DNA of 64,000 nt from Pseudoclavibacter sp. RFBB5 (GTDB taxonomy: Bacteria; Actinomycetota; Actinomycetes; Actinomycetales; Microbacteriaceae): contig NZ_PSTZ01000007.1 of assembly GCF_002931555.1 (NCBI RefSeq), forward strand, positions 186,001-250,000, given 5' to 3'. The notes beneath the pieces were generated by a model, which saw nothing but the letters and a program-made list of their open reading frames with translations, did not search any database and had not been told where the DNA came from. Shown piece by piece: positions 25,677 through 35,230 of the stretch (position 1 is its first letter; each line of letters starts with the position of its first letter). A program made the translations under genes and the position numbers.

Positions 25677-27023
25677 ATGGCAATGTTCAAGTCAGCCCCA
25701 GTCCGCCCAGAGGCCTACCAGAAGTTCGAGCGTGAGACACCGGAGTGGTACCAGGATGCGAAGCTCGGCATCTTCGTGCACTGGGGTGCGTACTCGGTGC
25801 CCGCGTGGGCCGAGCCGATCGGGCCGCTCGGCACCTTCGACGAGGAGTACTGGTTCAGGCACAATCCGTACGCCGAGTGGTACTACAACACGGTGCGCAT
25901 CGAGGGCAGCCCGGCGCATCAGCACCAGCAGGAGGTCTTCGGCGGGGCCCACTACGACGAGTTCATCGACCTGTGGAAGGCGGAGAACTTCGATGCGGGT
26001 GCCGTCATGGATATCGTGAAGTCGACCGGAGCGCGGTACTTCGTGCCGACGACGAAGCACCACGACGGTGTGACCCTGTGGGATGCGCCGGGGACGGGGG
26101 AGCGAAACACGGTCAGCCGTGGTCCGAAGCGCGACCTCGTCGCGGAGTTCAAGGAAGCGGCTGAGGCTCGCGGCGTGAAGTTCGGCGTCTACTACTCGGG
26201 TGGCCTCGACTGGCACTTCACGAATGCGGCCGTCATCGATGGTCCTATCGAGGGGGATCGGCGCCCGGTCGACAAGGAATACGCCGATTACGCCCACGAC
26301 CATGTCGTGGACCTCATCGAGAAGTACGACCCGGAGGTGCTGTGGGGTGATATCGAGTGGCCGGATGCTGGCAAGGCGCCCGGTGAGAAGAGCCTCGTGA
26401 ACATCTTCGAGAAGTTCTACGCGAGCAGGCCGGAGGGTGTCTCCAACGATCGTTGGGGCGAGACGCACTGGGACTTCCGCACGAGCGAGTACGAGCAGGG
26501 GCGTTCCCAGGAGGGCGACGGCGCGTGGGAGAACTGCCGCGGAGTCGGGTTCTCCTTCGGCCACAACACGCTCGAAGACGAGTCGAACTCGCTCGGTGGG
26601 GTCGATGCCATCCGCAACTTCGTGGACATCGTGTCTCGTGGCGGCAACTTCCTGCTCAACATCGGGCTGACCGCGTCGGGGGAGGTGCCCGAGCTGCAGC
26701 GCCGCACGCTCGAGACGCTCGGCGCCTGGAACGCGGTGCACGGGGAGGCGATCTTCGGGTCGCGGCCATTGGACGACTCGTTGGGTGCGGAGGGCGAGGA
26801 CCCGTGGGTGCGCTGGACCCGCACGAGAAACACGGCGCATGCGTTCGTCGATGTGCCGGCCGGAGAGACCGTCGCGCTTGAAAAGTTCGCGAGTGGTCTG
26901 GACCTCGAGGGCGCCACGGCCGTCAGCGCGACGGCTCGAGTCGACGGCGGCACGGTCACGCTGGTGCGCGCTGAGGATGCGGTCGACGGGCCGGTCCGGG
27001 TGTCATTCCCCATCAGCGACTGA
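25677..27023 (+). CDS. alpha-L-fucosidase, GH29, cytoplasmic
   Basis: This 448-residue glycoside hydrolase family 29 enzyme carries the early GIFVHWGAYSVPAW and TTKHHDGVTLWD signatures. LWGDIEWPD contains the likely nucleophile Asp225, and GGNFLLNIG lies in the second half. It cleaves terminal alpha-L-fucose from glycans by a retaining mechanism. There is no signal peptide, so it acts inside the cell on imported fucosides. The ATG at 25677 follows GAGGA by 11 bases; a second ATG at 25683 is possible. Length equals that of single-domain bacterial GH29 enzymes. A strong terminator follows. Confidence 0.93.
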   Translation: MAMFKSAPVRPEAYQKFERETPEWYQDAKLGIFVHWGAYSVPAWAEPIGPLGTFDEEYWFRHNPYAEWYYNTVRIEGSPAHQHQQEVFGGAHYDEFIDLWKAENFDAGAVMDIVKSTGARYFVPTTKHHDGVTLWDAPGTGERNTVSRGPKRDLVAEFKEAAEARGVKFGVYYSGGLDWHFTNAAVIDGPIEGDRRPVDKEYADYAHDHVVDLIEKYDPEVLWGDIEWPDAGKAPGEKSLVNIFEKFYASRPEGVSNDRWGETHWDFRTSEYEQGRSQEGDGAWENCRGVGFSFGHNTLEDESNSLGGVDAIRNFVDIVSRGGNFLLNIGLTASGEVPELQRRTLETLGAWNAVHGEAIFGSRPLDDSLGAEGEDPWVRWTRTRNTAHAFVDVPAGETVALEKFASGLDLEGATAVSATARVDGGTVTLVRAEDAVDGPVRVSFPISD

Positions 27024-27035
27024 GCGGATGCGAGG

Positions 27036-27079
27036 GTCGCCCCGCGCGGAAATCTCTGGTCCGCGCGGGGCGACTTTCT
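27036..27079 (+). terminator. terminator of the fucose transport/fucosidase operon
   Basis: Perfect 15-base arms (27036-27050 and 27060-27074) enclose a nine-base loop and are followed by TTTCT. It lies 13 bases after the fucosidase stop. Confidence 0.88.
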
Positions 27080-27299
27080 GCCTTCATACTCCTCAAGCGC
27101 CCGATCCACGATTGATGCTTGCCACGATGAGTGCTCCGCCCCTACACTCAGAACCCTTGGGGGACGCGTTCTTGAGACGCCTTGTCTGGTGCGATTCCAG
27201 AGTCCTCCACCACTTTTTCGAGCGGGACGCTCGCTCGGAGCCGTCGGCACGCTTTTCGCGCAGCTGCCAATGCCGGTTCGCACCGCAGCGGATGCCTGC

Positions 27300-28625
27300 T
27301 CAGCTCCCCGAGGACAGTCCGAGCACCGGGTAGAGCACGTTGAAGCCTTCGGTGAGGCCGCCGCTGACGGCGTCGCCGCCGTGGTCGGCGCCTTGCACGA
27401 TGAAGAGGGTGGTGTTGATGCCGAGCGCTTGCGTGGCGTTGGAGACGGTGGTGGCCATGGACACGAAGTCGGGGTCTTCGCTGCCGGCCGTGAAGATCGC
27501 GGTCACGCTCGCGTAGGTGCCTGCTGGGGCGGCCTGGAAGATGTTGATGGGCTTCGACGCTTCGAAGGCGGCGGCGTCGCCGCCGTAGATGTCGGCTTGG
27601 ACGGCGTCGGGGGTTTCGGATCCCGGGTACTGTTCGCCGGAGACGCTGATGATGTTCTTGAACGTGCCCGGGTCCTTCGCGCCGTACTTCGCTGCGCATC
27701 CGCCGCCGTTAGAGTAGCCGGCAACGGTCCAGTACTTGGGGTCCTGGATGACGTTGAGGTTCGCGTTGACCCAGTTGACGACGTCTGTCGTGACGTAGGT
27801 TTCGGCGTTGCCGTACTTGGCGGAGTCGGCGCAGGCAGGGTCGACGTCGCCTTGGCCGCCGAGCTGGTCGGCGACGACGACGATGGGTGCGAGGCCGTTG
27901 TGGTCGGCGGCGAACTGGTCGAGGACGTCGCTGATGATCGTGGGGTCGGGGTTGCCGACGTAGCCCATCATCATGATGACGACGGGGAGGGCGGGCGCGT
28001 TCTCGACGAGCGCCGCCGGGGGCAGGTAGATGCCCGCGTCCCGGGCGACGAAGCCCGACGTTGTGCCGGGGATGGGGACGGAGCCGCGTTCACCGGTCGA
28101 GGGCATGTCTGCGGGGGCCTGCCAGGTCGTGGCGATGGGCTGCGTCGGGGCTTGCCGGTTGTCGGCGTTGAACTCGGGGAGGGTGATCTGGTCTTCTTCG
28201 ACGATGCCGAACACGGAGCCGAGGGTGGGATTGAGGCCGTAGAGCGCGTTGATGCCGGTTGCGCCGGCGACGAGGTAGGCGAGGATCGAGATGCTCGCGA
28301 CGATCTTGCGCCAGGGCTTCGAGTGGGGGAAGGACGCGATGGCGAGGCCGATGCCGGCGAAGGTGGCGGCGGCCCACGTGCCGACGGGGCCCGGCAGCTG
28401 GACGCCGAACAGGCCGAGGGCGTTGCCGCCAAGGTAGATGAGGAACCCGACGAGGGCACCGACGACGATGCCAATGAGTGCGCGTGGCGGCCACCGCTTC
28501 GTCTTGCCGTGCTTGGTCTTGCTGTTCCTGCGGACCAGCAGGGTGACCGTGAGGGCGATCGCGACGGCGTAGATGATCCACATCGCCGGCGAGTTAATGA
28601 TGGGCAACTCGAGGATGGCGCTCAT
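27300..28625 (-). CDS. membrane-anchored alpha/beta-hydrolase (esterase-like)
   Basis: This 441-residue protein has about four N-terminal membrane helices (residues about 10-130). An extracytoplasmic esterase-D/antigen-85-like alpha/beta-hydrolase domain follows. The nucleophile elbow is GYSNGG; a later GSEDPDF may supply the Asp and GADHGG the His. This architecture resembles mycolyltransferase-like or MPT51-like proteins of actinobacteria, but the substrate is unknown. It is a single-gene unit on the minus strand. The ATG at 28625 has no clear ribosome site. Confidence 0.82.
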   Translation of the reverse strand: MSAILELPIINSPAMWIIYAVAIALTVTLLVRRNSKTKHGKTKRWPPRALIGIVVGALVGFLIYLGGNALGLFGVQLPGPVGTWAAATFAGIGLAIASFPHSKPWRKIVASISILAYLVAGATGINALYGLNPTLGSVFGIVEEDQITLPEFNADNRQAPTQPIATTWQAPADMPSTGERGSVPIPGTTSGFVARDAGIYLPPAALVENAPALPVVIMMMGYVGNPDPTIISDVLDQFAADHNGLAPIVVVADQLGGQGDVDPACADSAKYGNAETYVTTDVVNWVNANLNVIQDPKYWTVAGYSNGGGCAAKYGAKDPGTFKNIISVSGEQYPGSETPDAVQADIYGGDAAAFEASKPINIFQAAPAGTYASVTAIFTAGSEDPDFVSMATTVSNATQALGINTTLFIVQGADHGGDAVSGGLTEGFNVLYPVLGLSSGS

Positions 28626-28849
28626 GGGCGTGCGTGGAACGACATCGGTGCTCCTTCAGGCGAAGCGTGACGGGGGATTCCGGCGGAGCTGCGGCACTGG
28701 TTGACTCAACTTCTCACACGGGGTGAGAGAAAGCTACACGCGCGAGTGGGGTGCTTGCCTGCGAAGTTTCGGGTGGATGCGGGGCGCTCGTCGTGCGGGC
28801 ATGCAAGTGAGTTGGGCCGCATGTTTCCAAGCCCGGTGGTTGTACGGGC

Positions 28850-28883
28850 AGCGGCCCGCATCCTATCCAGGACGCGGGCCGCT
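28850..28883 (-). terminator. hairpin after the DUF4190-like gene
   Basis: Perfect 10-base arms (28850-28859 and 28874-28883) begin 14 bases beyond the stop of the minus-strand gene. There is no U-run. Confidence 0.6.
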
Positions 28884-28896
28884 TCTCGAGGATCGG

Positions 28897-29727
28897 TTAC
28901 GAAAGCGCGACGAAGACTGGGTCCACGAAATATCCGGCTTCCACGCGAAGAACACCCGTCGCATCGATCGGGATCTGTAGTGCCTCGTTTCCGGTTGTGC
29001 TGGCACCCGCGTAGAGCTCTTCCATCGTCAGAGTCGGCTCCGGCGGGACGATCACTGTGTCGTAGCTGTTGGAGACGTTGCCTCCCGCGTCCACGTAGGA
29101 GAACGAAACTTGATTCGCAAAGGCGGAGTCTGCACCCTTGTAGGTGAGAGTTGCGTTCACGACGATGTACTGGTTGCCCGGCGTCGCAGCCTGGTTGAAG
29201 GTGTTCGCCTGCGCGATCGCGTCATCGGCGCCAAGCTGAACACTGTTGATGACTACATCCCAGTCTGCTGAAGAGATAGTAGTTCCGAGCGGGTAGGGGT
29301 TGTCGCGAGTTCCTTGATCAGCTGCGACTGCATCCTGCTGATCCGTATCGGATCCATTGGTCTCGGGGGCAGGCGCGGCCGTCACGGCTGTTGCCTCTTC
29401 GGCCGTTTCCACAACTGCGGTTGTGAAGACACCAACAACAAGTGCCGCGACGATGGCAGTAACCAGCGCGACGGCACCTAGAGCTAGCCCCGTGACAGCG
29501 AAGCCCTTCGGCTGTCGTCGAATAAGGGCTGTGATCCCGAGCGCAATTGCAGCGAGAGCAACAATGATTCCGAAGATCGGGATCAGACTCGTGAAGAAGG
29601 CAACGATCCCGACAATGAGTGCGGCGATTGCCAGTCCTCGAGCAACGGGTGCTGGGGGCTGGTAGTAGTTCTGCGGTTGCTGCACCTGGTACTGCGGCGG
29701 GCCAGGTGGTGGGGAGTACTGAGTCAT
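28897..29727 (-). CDS. DUF4190-like membrane protein with extracellular Ig-like domain
   Basis: This 276-residue protein has a Pro/Gln/Tyr-rich cytoplasmic tail and two or three hydrophobic segments of the DUF4190 kind (GLAIAALIVGIVAF, GFAVTGLALGAVAL). A Thr/Ala-rich linker leads to a beta-rich domain resembling DUF4352, with QYIVVNATLTYKG. Such proteins are common on actinobacterial surfaces and their function is unknown. Base composition is visibly lower in GC than the fucose cluster, suggesting a different history. A hairpin follows the stop. Confidence 0.72.
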   Translation of the reverse strand: MTQYSPPPGPPQYQVQQPQNYYQPPAPVARGLAIAALIVGIVAFFTSLIPIFGIIVALAAIALGITALIRRQPKGFAVTGLALGAVALVTAIVAALVVGVFTTAVVETAEEATAVTAAPAPETNGSDTDQQDAVAADQGTRDNPYPLGTTISSADWDVVINSVQLGADDAIAQANTFNQAATPGNQYIVVNATLTYKGADSAFANQVSFSYVDAGGNVSNSYDTVIVPPEPTLTMEELYAGASTTGNEALQIPIDATGVLRVEAGYFVDPVFVALS

Positions 29728-30099
29728 GAGTCAATGCTCGGGTCGCAGTGACGGCCCCCCTGCACAGATTTCATAACGACTCGATTTCGAAATGCCCTCT
29801 GGGGTTATTTATCCGGGTGATTTGCCGATAACTGTCGGAGAAATACTTGAGCGCGAGAATAACTCCGATGGCAGATCAAGCTGGTTGGCTCCTTCCGACA
29901 CCGCAGAGCGAAGCTAGAAGTGGCAGGGCGGTGACTGCGGGAGGAAGGGGTGTTTCGCGGTATGAACGCCCCGTGTTTGAGTCTCGGCTTGTTCGACGGG
30001 GCGATACGTTAGCTTCCCGGGACGCTGACCTGAGGTTACCTTTCGAGTTCGAGCAGCCCCGAGAACATCGCAATTCGTCAGGCCGATGGGCAGCGCGAC
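29728..30099. other. intergenic region, no gene supported
   Basis: These 372 bases hold no convincing ORF. The only structure seen is an eight-base inverted repeat (29967-29974 with 29996-30003). The left part is AT-richer and probably contains the promoter of the minus-strand membrane protein gene. Confidence 0.5.
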
Positions 30100-30615
30100 G
30101 TGCCCCTTGGCGTCGTCATGGTGGGTATGGCGGCGGTGGCCTGGTGGCCGGCGTTCACGCTGGGGGCGTGGGGTGAGGTGTTCTTCGATGACATCCTCGG
30201 CTTCTGGGCCGCGTCGACCGCGGCGTTTGTGTTTGTGCTGCTCGAGCGGCGACGCGTCTGGGGTCGGCTCGGTCGTGCGGCGGTGCTGCTGGTGCCGACG
30301 GTGTGGCTGGTCCTGAACTTCCTGGTCGATGACGACTCGGACAACGTCGCGATCGCTCTGGTCGACCTCGCGGCGCTGCTGGTTGTGCTGCTCTGCGTGC
30401 CGTTCACGCTGTGGGTGCTGCTGCGCATCGTCTGGCCGGACTTCATCGACCGCACGCCGAAGCGCCGACGCTGGCTGATCGTCGCCGTGGTCGGAGGAAT
30501 CGTTGTGATCGCCTACGTGCTCGGCCTCAACCAGGCGCACTTCCTCACCTGCGATGACTTCGCGGTCAGCGGGAACTCGCTGCCGCCGGGGTGCGTGCAG
30601 GGGAGCGGCGGCTGA
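30100..30615 (+). CDS. small membrane protein, unknown function
   Basis: This 171-residue protein has four predicted membrane segments and a short C-terminal tail containing two Cys residues. It matches no family I recognise. The GTG at 30100 is used; an ATG at 30118 is a plausible alternative with six fewer residues. No ribosome site is obvious at either. It precedes another hypothetical gene by 47 bases and may be cotranscribed with it. Confidence 0.62.
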   Translation: MPLGVVMVGMAAVAWWPAFTLGAWGEVFFDDILGFWAASTAAFVFVLLERRRVWGRLGRAAVLLVPTVWLVLNFLVDDDSDNVAIALVDLAALLVVLLCVPFTLWVLLRIVWPDFIDRTPKRRRWLIVAVVGGIVVIAYVLGLNQAHFLTCDDFAVSGNSLPPGCVQGSGG

Positions 30616-30662
30616 CTGGGCCCTGGGGCCTAGGCTCTGTCGGGAACAGATCGCGGGGAGCC

Positions 30663-31817
30663 ATGCCATCCATTTATGCAAGCCGTCAGCCGAGTGTTGA
30701 GCACGACGCACAGACTCAGCTGCGACTCAGCGCGATCTTTGCCGGCCTGGCGGCATCTGCGGGCTCGTTGCGCTCGGAGCCGCTCGACGTGCACGACGCT
30801 CCTGACGGACGCGTCCGAGTGTTCGACCTCGGCGGAGGCACTGGGATGCTTGCCTACCTGCTCGAGCCTGAGGCCGGTGACCAGGTCGTCGTTGTGGCTG
30901 GTGCCTGGCCTCTGACTGAGGCCCTAGAGCTGGCTCAGAGTCGAGTTCTTCAGCTCAACCCTGTGAACGGGTTGCCTGAGTTCGTCCCAGCAAGGACCGC
31001 TGAGGAAGCGGCGGAGCGACGGGCGAGTCTGCAGAGCAGCGTTCAAAACGACCAAAGGTTGCGCACGATGTCCTACGAGTCACTCACCGAGGAGGAGTAC
31101 CAAGCTCGGGAATCTGGCGTCTGGAACTCTGCAGGGACCGTGGAACCCGAGGAGCCACAGGCCGACACCGAGACCGACACCGACGTCGAAGCGATGAAGG
31201 AAGCGAAGATTCAAGCGGCGTTTGAGAATGCGAAGGCGGAGGCCGCCGCCGCAGGGACACCCATCGATGAAGAGACGGTTGAGTGGTACGTCTCAATCGT
31301 TGGGGACGGCGAACCGAACGTGACGTTTGTCACCGAGGAGCAGCGGCGCGCCTTCGAGGCCGAGGCCGAGGAGTATTTCGACGGTATCGCTGGCCACTAT
31401 TCGCCGATGGAGGTGACCGGACGGCTGGGGCTCCCGGAGGAGGTTCTCAGCGAGGCCTGGAACGCGCAGTCACAGGACGCGCTGGACGCGGCGATCAACG
31501 CGTGTGAGAACGAGTGGCACCGCCGGATGCTCGTGCGGATGGCCGAGCATGCTGCTCTCGACGAACTCATGCTCGAGTTCGGCATCGAGACGATTGTGTT
31601 CCCCCAGGACCGTGAGCCGACGGAGGAGGAGCAGGAGGTGTGGTCAGTCGCGTACTCCGCGGCCATGGAGCGCTGGGAGCTCGGGGACTTCGTCGACGAG
31701 CCCGCAGCGCCGTGGTTGCTGTCGGGCGTCCAACTTGGCGCTCCCGCCTCCGACGCCGAGATCATCGCCTCGTTTGAGCACCCGACGGCTCGGCTGCAGT
31801 TCGAGCGCGTTCGGTAG
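30663..31817 (+). CDS. acidic hypothetical protein
   Basis: This soluble protein of about 384 residues is very rich in Glu, Ala and Asp. Residues about 160-240 look like a charged, helical, partly disordered linker (DTETDTDVEAMKEAK). There is no signal peptide or membrane span, and I recognise no family. The ATG at 30663 is preferred; a GTG at 30591 lies in the end of the preceding gene. Its 3' end meets the decayed kinase gene tail-to-tail. Confidence 0.6.
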   Translation: MPSIYASRQPSVEHDAQTQLRLSAIFAGLAASAGSLRSEPLDVHDAPDGRVRVFDLGGGTGMLAYLLEPEAGDQVVVVAGAWPLTEALELAQSRVLQLNPVNGLPEFVPARTAEEAAERRASLQSSVQNDQRLRTMSYESLTEEEYQARESGVWNSAGTVEPEEPQADTETDTDVEAMKEAKIQAAFENAKAEAAAAGTPIDEETVEWYVSIVGDGEPNVTFVTEEQRRAFEAEAEEYFDGIAGHYSPMEVTGRLGLPEEVLSEAWNAQSQDALDAAINACENEWHRRMLVRMAEHAALDELMLEFGIETIVFPQDREPTEEEQEVWSVAYSAAMERWELGDFVDEPAAPWLLSGVQLGAPASDAEIIASFEHPTARLQFERVR

Positions 31818-31819
31818 GC

Positions 31820-32914
31820 ACCGATGCGTTCCGTGATCGGCGGGTGGTGCTGTGTTCGTGACCCGCGCGGTGAGGTCGGGGCCGAGGAGTATGACGGGCA
31901 CTTCCGCGTTTGCGCCGCGCGCGTGGCGGGTGACGTTGCTGAGCGCTTCTTGGACGTCGCGGTAGGCCGTGAGCTGGACGGTGCCGGGGAGCGTGCTGGA
32001 GGTGGAGGGCGGCTTCGATGCCGCCGTTTGCGCTGCCGTCGACAAGCGCTTGCAGGTCGCTGAGCTGGGGCTGCCGGGCAAGGGTCGTGTCTTCGTCGAG
32101 GCGCAGGACTCCGCCGAGGTGGGTGCGCATCTCCTCCAGAGCGTCGCGGGCGGATCCGGCGATGGACTCGAATTCGGCTTTGGCCTCTTCGTTGAGGTCC
32201 GCGACGCGGAAGGGGGCGGAGCTGGCCTGCATGTGGACGATGTTCATGCTGTGGGCGACGACGTCGTGCATTTCGCGGGCGATACGGGAGCGTTCTTCGG
32301 CGCCCATGCGGCGTTTTTGTTCGATATCGACAGTGCGCTTCGCATGCATGAGTTCGCGCTTTGACCAGTTGCGGCGGCTGAGGTTGTAGCCGGCGGCGAC
32401 GATGGGCCCCGTGAAGATGGTGATGGCGATGAGGCTCGCGAACTGCGCGTCAACGTCCGCGCCGGCTCGCATGGCGTCGAACCCCATGAACGCGAGGGCG
32501 ACGGCTGCGGGTATGAGGCTGACAATCCAGGTGGCGACCGCGAGCGTCAGGGTCGCGGAGGGTGATGATGCCGACCAAGAGGCTGAGCGAGATGAGCTGC
32601 GGCACTGGCAGGGGCCAGGCCTCGATGTAGATCGCGTAGGGGAACGGGAGGAGCGCGATGCCGGCGAGGTGCAGGAGGATCGCGATGCGAGGGCGGATGG
32701 GCGCGAGCAGCAAGCCGGCTGCCGTCAGCACCGCGAGTCCGAACGCGAGGCCGACACGCACGTTGTAGACGGCTCCGAGGATCGACACGGACACCGCGAA
32801 CAGCGCGGCGGTGGCGACAGAGAGCAGCACCCACTCGAGCCGGGTGAGGGGCCGCGGTGCTGGCTCGCGTGCTTCTCGAAGCTGCCGGAACAGCTGGTCG
32901 ATCGTGATGTTCAC
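31820..32914 (-). pseudogene. decayed sensor histidine kinase (NarL-partner type)
   Basis: Pieces of a HisKA_3-type kinase are spread over different frames. The N-terminal membrane part (from GTG 32914) loses frame near 32540-32570, after LLVGIITLRDP. The next frame carries more membrane sequence and the phosphoacceptor helix with IAREMHDVVAHSMN. It shifts again near 31995-32010 into VQLTAYRDVQEALSNVTRHA, the start of the ATPase domain. The ATP-binding G-boxes and a response-regulator gene are absent. Two frameshifts plus C-terminal loss make it a pseudogene, unless there are sequencing errors. Confidence 0.75.
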
Positions 32915-33118
32915 GAGCGTCACGCCTTTCGTCGAGGACGACGCTAGTAGGCGCGTGGATGCGGGGGCGTCACCTTTGGGGTGCAAGTGACCGACACCCG
33001 AGTATGGGGTGGGATCGTTGTCGCGGTCTCGCGAATAGAGTTAGCCGGGTCGATCGAATGCGCTCGGCCCCCCCCACTGGCTCAGTCTCTACTGTTGCCG
33101 ACGATCTTGGAGTACTCG

Positions 33119-34393
33119 ATGACCGAGCTCGAATCCATTGGTAGCAGCGACGACGCGCAGCAGATTGAGGTGATCAGCGATGGGAATGGGGTCGCGTTTA
33201 TCGGGGACCCGGCCGCTCTCGATCGTCTGCTGTCGGAAGCTGGGTTGCCCGCTCGCGACCTCAAGTTGCCTCGCTTGAGTTCCGCAGGCGGCATCGGAGG
33301 CGCAGTGTTTCAGGCGGCGAGTACGATCGCGGAGTCATCTGGTCGCTGGGTGAAGATCACGGAGGAATCTGCGCGCAAGATGCAGAAAATGAAGCTCATG
33401 AAAGGGTCGGCTCCTGGCCTCAAACGTGCTGTGCTCACAGACAAGGGGAAGGTCACGGGTCTCATCGAGATCGTGAGGACACCCGCATCGTTTCTGACGA
33501 ATCCTGCTGTCCTCACCAGCGCAGGTGCCTTGATGACGCAAATGGCGGTTCAGCAGGCGATGGATGACATCCAGGACTATCTCGCGGAGATCGATCAGAA
33601 GATTGACGACATCATCCGCGCTCAGAAGGACGACGTGTTTGCCGATCTCATCGGCGTGGAGATGGTGATTCGGGAGGCTATGACCGTGCGGGAAACGACC
33701 GGGCGCGTCTCTGAGACGACATGGTCGAAGGTGCAGAACGCCCCCTTCACGGTGGCGCGGACACAGGCCTATGCTCTGCGCCAGTTAGCCGCTCTTGCAG
33801 AGAAGCTTGAGACGCAGGGGGTGAACGACATGGAGAAGACGTTGAAGGGCGTCGAGACTTCCGCGCGGGAGTGGTTGGCTGTTCTCGCTCACAGCGTCCA
33901 GGTCAACGATGCGCTGGCTGTTCTGGAGATCGACCACGCGCTCGAGGGTGTACCTGAGCAGATTGAAAGCCATCGTGTGGGGGTTCTATCTGCTCGTCGT
34001 GACCGACTCATGCATATTTCATTGACGACCACTCGTCTTTTGGAGCGGATGCAGACTGCAGCGGATAAGGCGAACAGCAAAGTGCTCCTCAATCCGTTCG
34101 CTGCGGTGAATGTTGTGAGGCTGAGCAGTGGGGTGGCCAGTGCAATTACAGATTTCCACGACCGGCTTGAGATCGAAGACGATGAGCGGGCGCTCGAAGC
34201 ACGGAGATGGCGCGATGCAGTGGTGGATGTTCGCGATACAGGAATCGAAGTGGCTAACGACCGATTCGATGATGCAAAGCGGATTGGATCAGAAGGTCTA
34301 GACAAAGCCAGAAATGTCGCAGGAACGGCAGCTTTGCGATTCGCGAATTTCGCTCTTCGGAAAAATCCAGAAGATTCCGACACAACACCGTGA
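33119..34393 (+). CDS. large helical protein of unknown function, beside the BREX region
   Basis: This 424-residue protein is almost wholly helical. A hydrophobic segment (TNPAVLTSAGALMTQMAVQQAM, about residues 135-156) runs directly into a coiled-coil-like stretch (DDIQDYLAEIDQKIDDIIRAQ). I recognise no family. The hydrophobic hairpin between amphipathic helices is reminiscent of alpha-helical pore-forming proteins, but that is speculation. GGAG six bases before the ATG fixes the start. GC is lower than in surrounding core genes, consistent with an acquired gene next to the transposase remains. Confidence 0.68.
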   Translation: MTELESIGSSDDAQQIEVISDGNGVAFIGDPAALDRLLSEAGLPARDLKLPRLSSAGGIGGAVFQAASTIAESSGRWVKITEESARKMQKMKLMKGSAPGLKRAVLTDKGKVTGLIEIVRTPASFLTNPAVLTSAGALMTQMAVQQAMDDIQDYLAEIDQKIDDIIRAQKDDVFADLIGVEMVIREAMTVRETTGRVSETTWSKVQNAPFTVARTQAYALRQLAALAEKLETQGVNDMEKTLKGVETSAREWLAVLAHSVQVNDALAVLEIDHALEGVPEQIESHRVGVLSARRDRLMHISLTTTRLLERMQTAADKANSKVLLNPFAAVNVVRLSSGVASAITDFHDRLEIEDDERALEARRWRDAVVDVRDTGIEVANDRFDDAKRIGSEGLDKARNVAGTAALRFANFALRKNPEDSDTTP

Positions 34394-34466
34394 GTCGACC
34401 TGAGGGTTCTAAGTCAGCGAGGGTCTCTCTGGTATCATGCCGGCGTAGCAACAGAGTGGGTACTTG

Positions 34467-34990
34467 ATGGTGCGGAGAGCCTTGAGGTTGCGGGATCGTA
34501 CGCAGATGGCGGTCAGGACCGAGCAGGGACTGTCCGACCGTGAGATCCGTGAGTACCGGGCGGGATAAAACGGTGGTGCGACGCGAGCATTGGGACCGTG
34601 GACCAGTCACCGGACATTGCTGGAAGGGCCGTGTCACACGATTTGTCGGTGGGTCTCCGCCCTCCCGAAGTGGTGAGCTTGAAATACGCGGCATCCCTCT
34701 GCACTCTAAGCCCAACACGCAGAAATGGGGTATCTCGGAGGGGAGAGGTCTGCTCGTTGGCTTGGTCCCCATCGATGACAGGCCAGACGCGGCGTCGGAT
34801 CGCCTGCCGGAGGATTCGGGAGGAAACCCACATCACCGGCGTCCTGGCAGACAGCAGTAGCCGCTCTGGTGGAACGCCACTCCAAGTATTTGGTCTTCCG
34901 AGGCTGGTTGAACGGAAAAGAATCAAGCGCCATCGCAGACGAGCTCAACAATCGTCCACACAAGACCATTATTGGACGTTGGTGTGCGTC
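34467..34990 (+). pseudogene. IS30-family transposase remnant
   Basis: An ATG at 34467 opens an HTH-like start (LSDREIREY) that hits a stop; a shifted frame continues as GRDKTVVRRE, an IS30-type second helix. Further on, ALVERHSKYLVF (IS30 catalytic-core type) joins in one frame to LNNRPHKTI, the usual near-C-terminal motif, with the stretch between them deleted. Several frameshifts and a deletion make it inactive. Exact ends are uncertain and no terminal inverted repeats were found. Confidence 0.55.
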
Positions 34991-35230
34991 TCAATCGCGG
35001 TCGAGCTCACGGCGACCCGGTAGACTTGGCACTCTCGGCGGTCCGAGCTGATCAATGTGGATGCATGACTTCGCGGCGGGCGAATCGTTGCGTAGTGGAC
35101 GAAGCGCTCAGGGGACCGTGGGGAGCTCCTGTCGGAACGAGACCCCGAAGAGGGTCGATCGCGGATCAGAGATCAAGCGGCGTGCAGGGCAAAGGAGACG
35201 AAGTGCGAGTTGAAGAGGGGGTTCTGCAAG

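Noticed and set aside
23856-25683. Long minus-strand frames opposite the sugar permease genes
   Set aside because: The translations are Arg/Asp/Glu-rich with no motifs, while the plus strand has clear EAA-loop permeases.
29914-30711. 265-codon minus-strand frame
   Set aside because: It is opposite the four-helix membrane protein gene and is Arg/His/Gln-rich without motifs.
35026-35034. TTGGCACTC resembling half of a CIRCE/HrcA operator upstream of the BREX operon
   Set aside because: The second arm GAGTGCTAA is absent at the required spacing.
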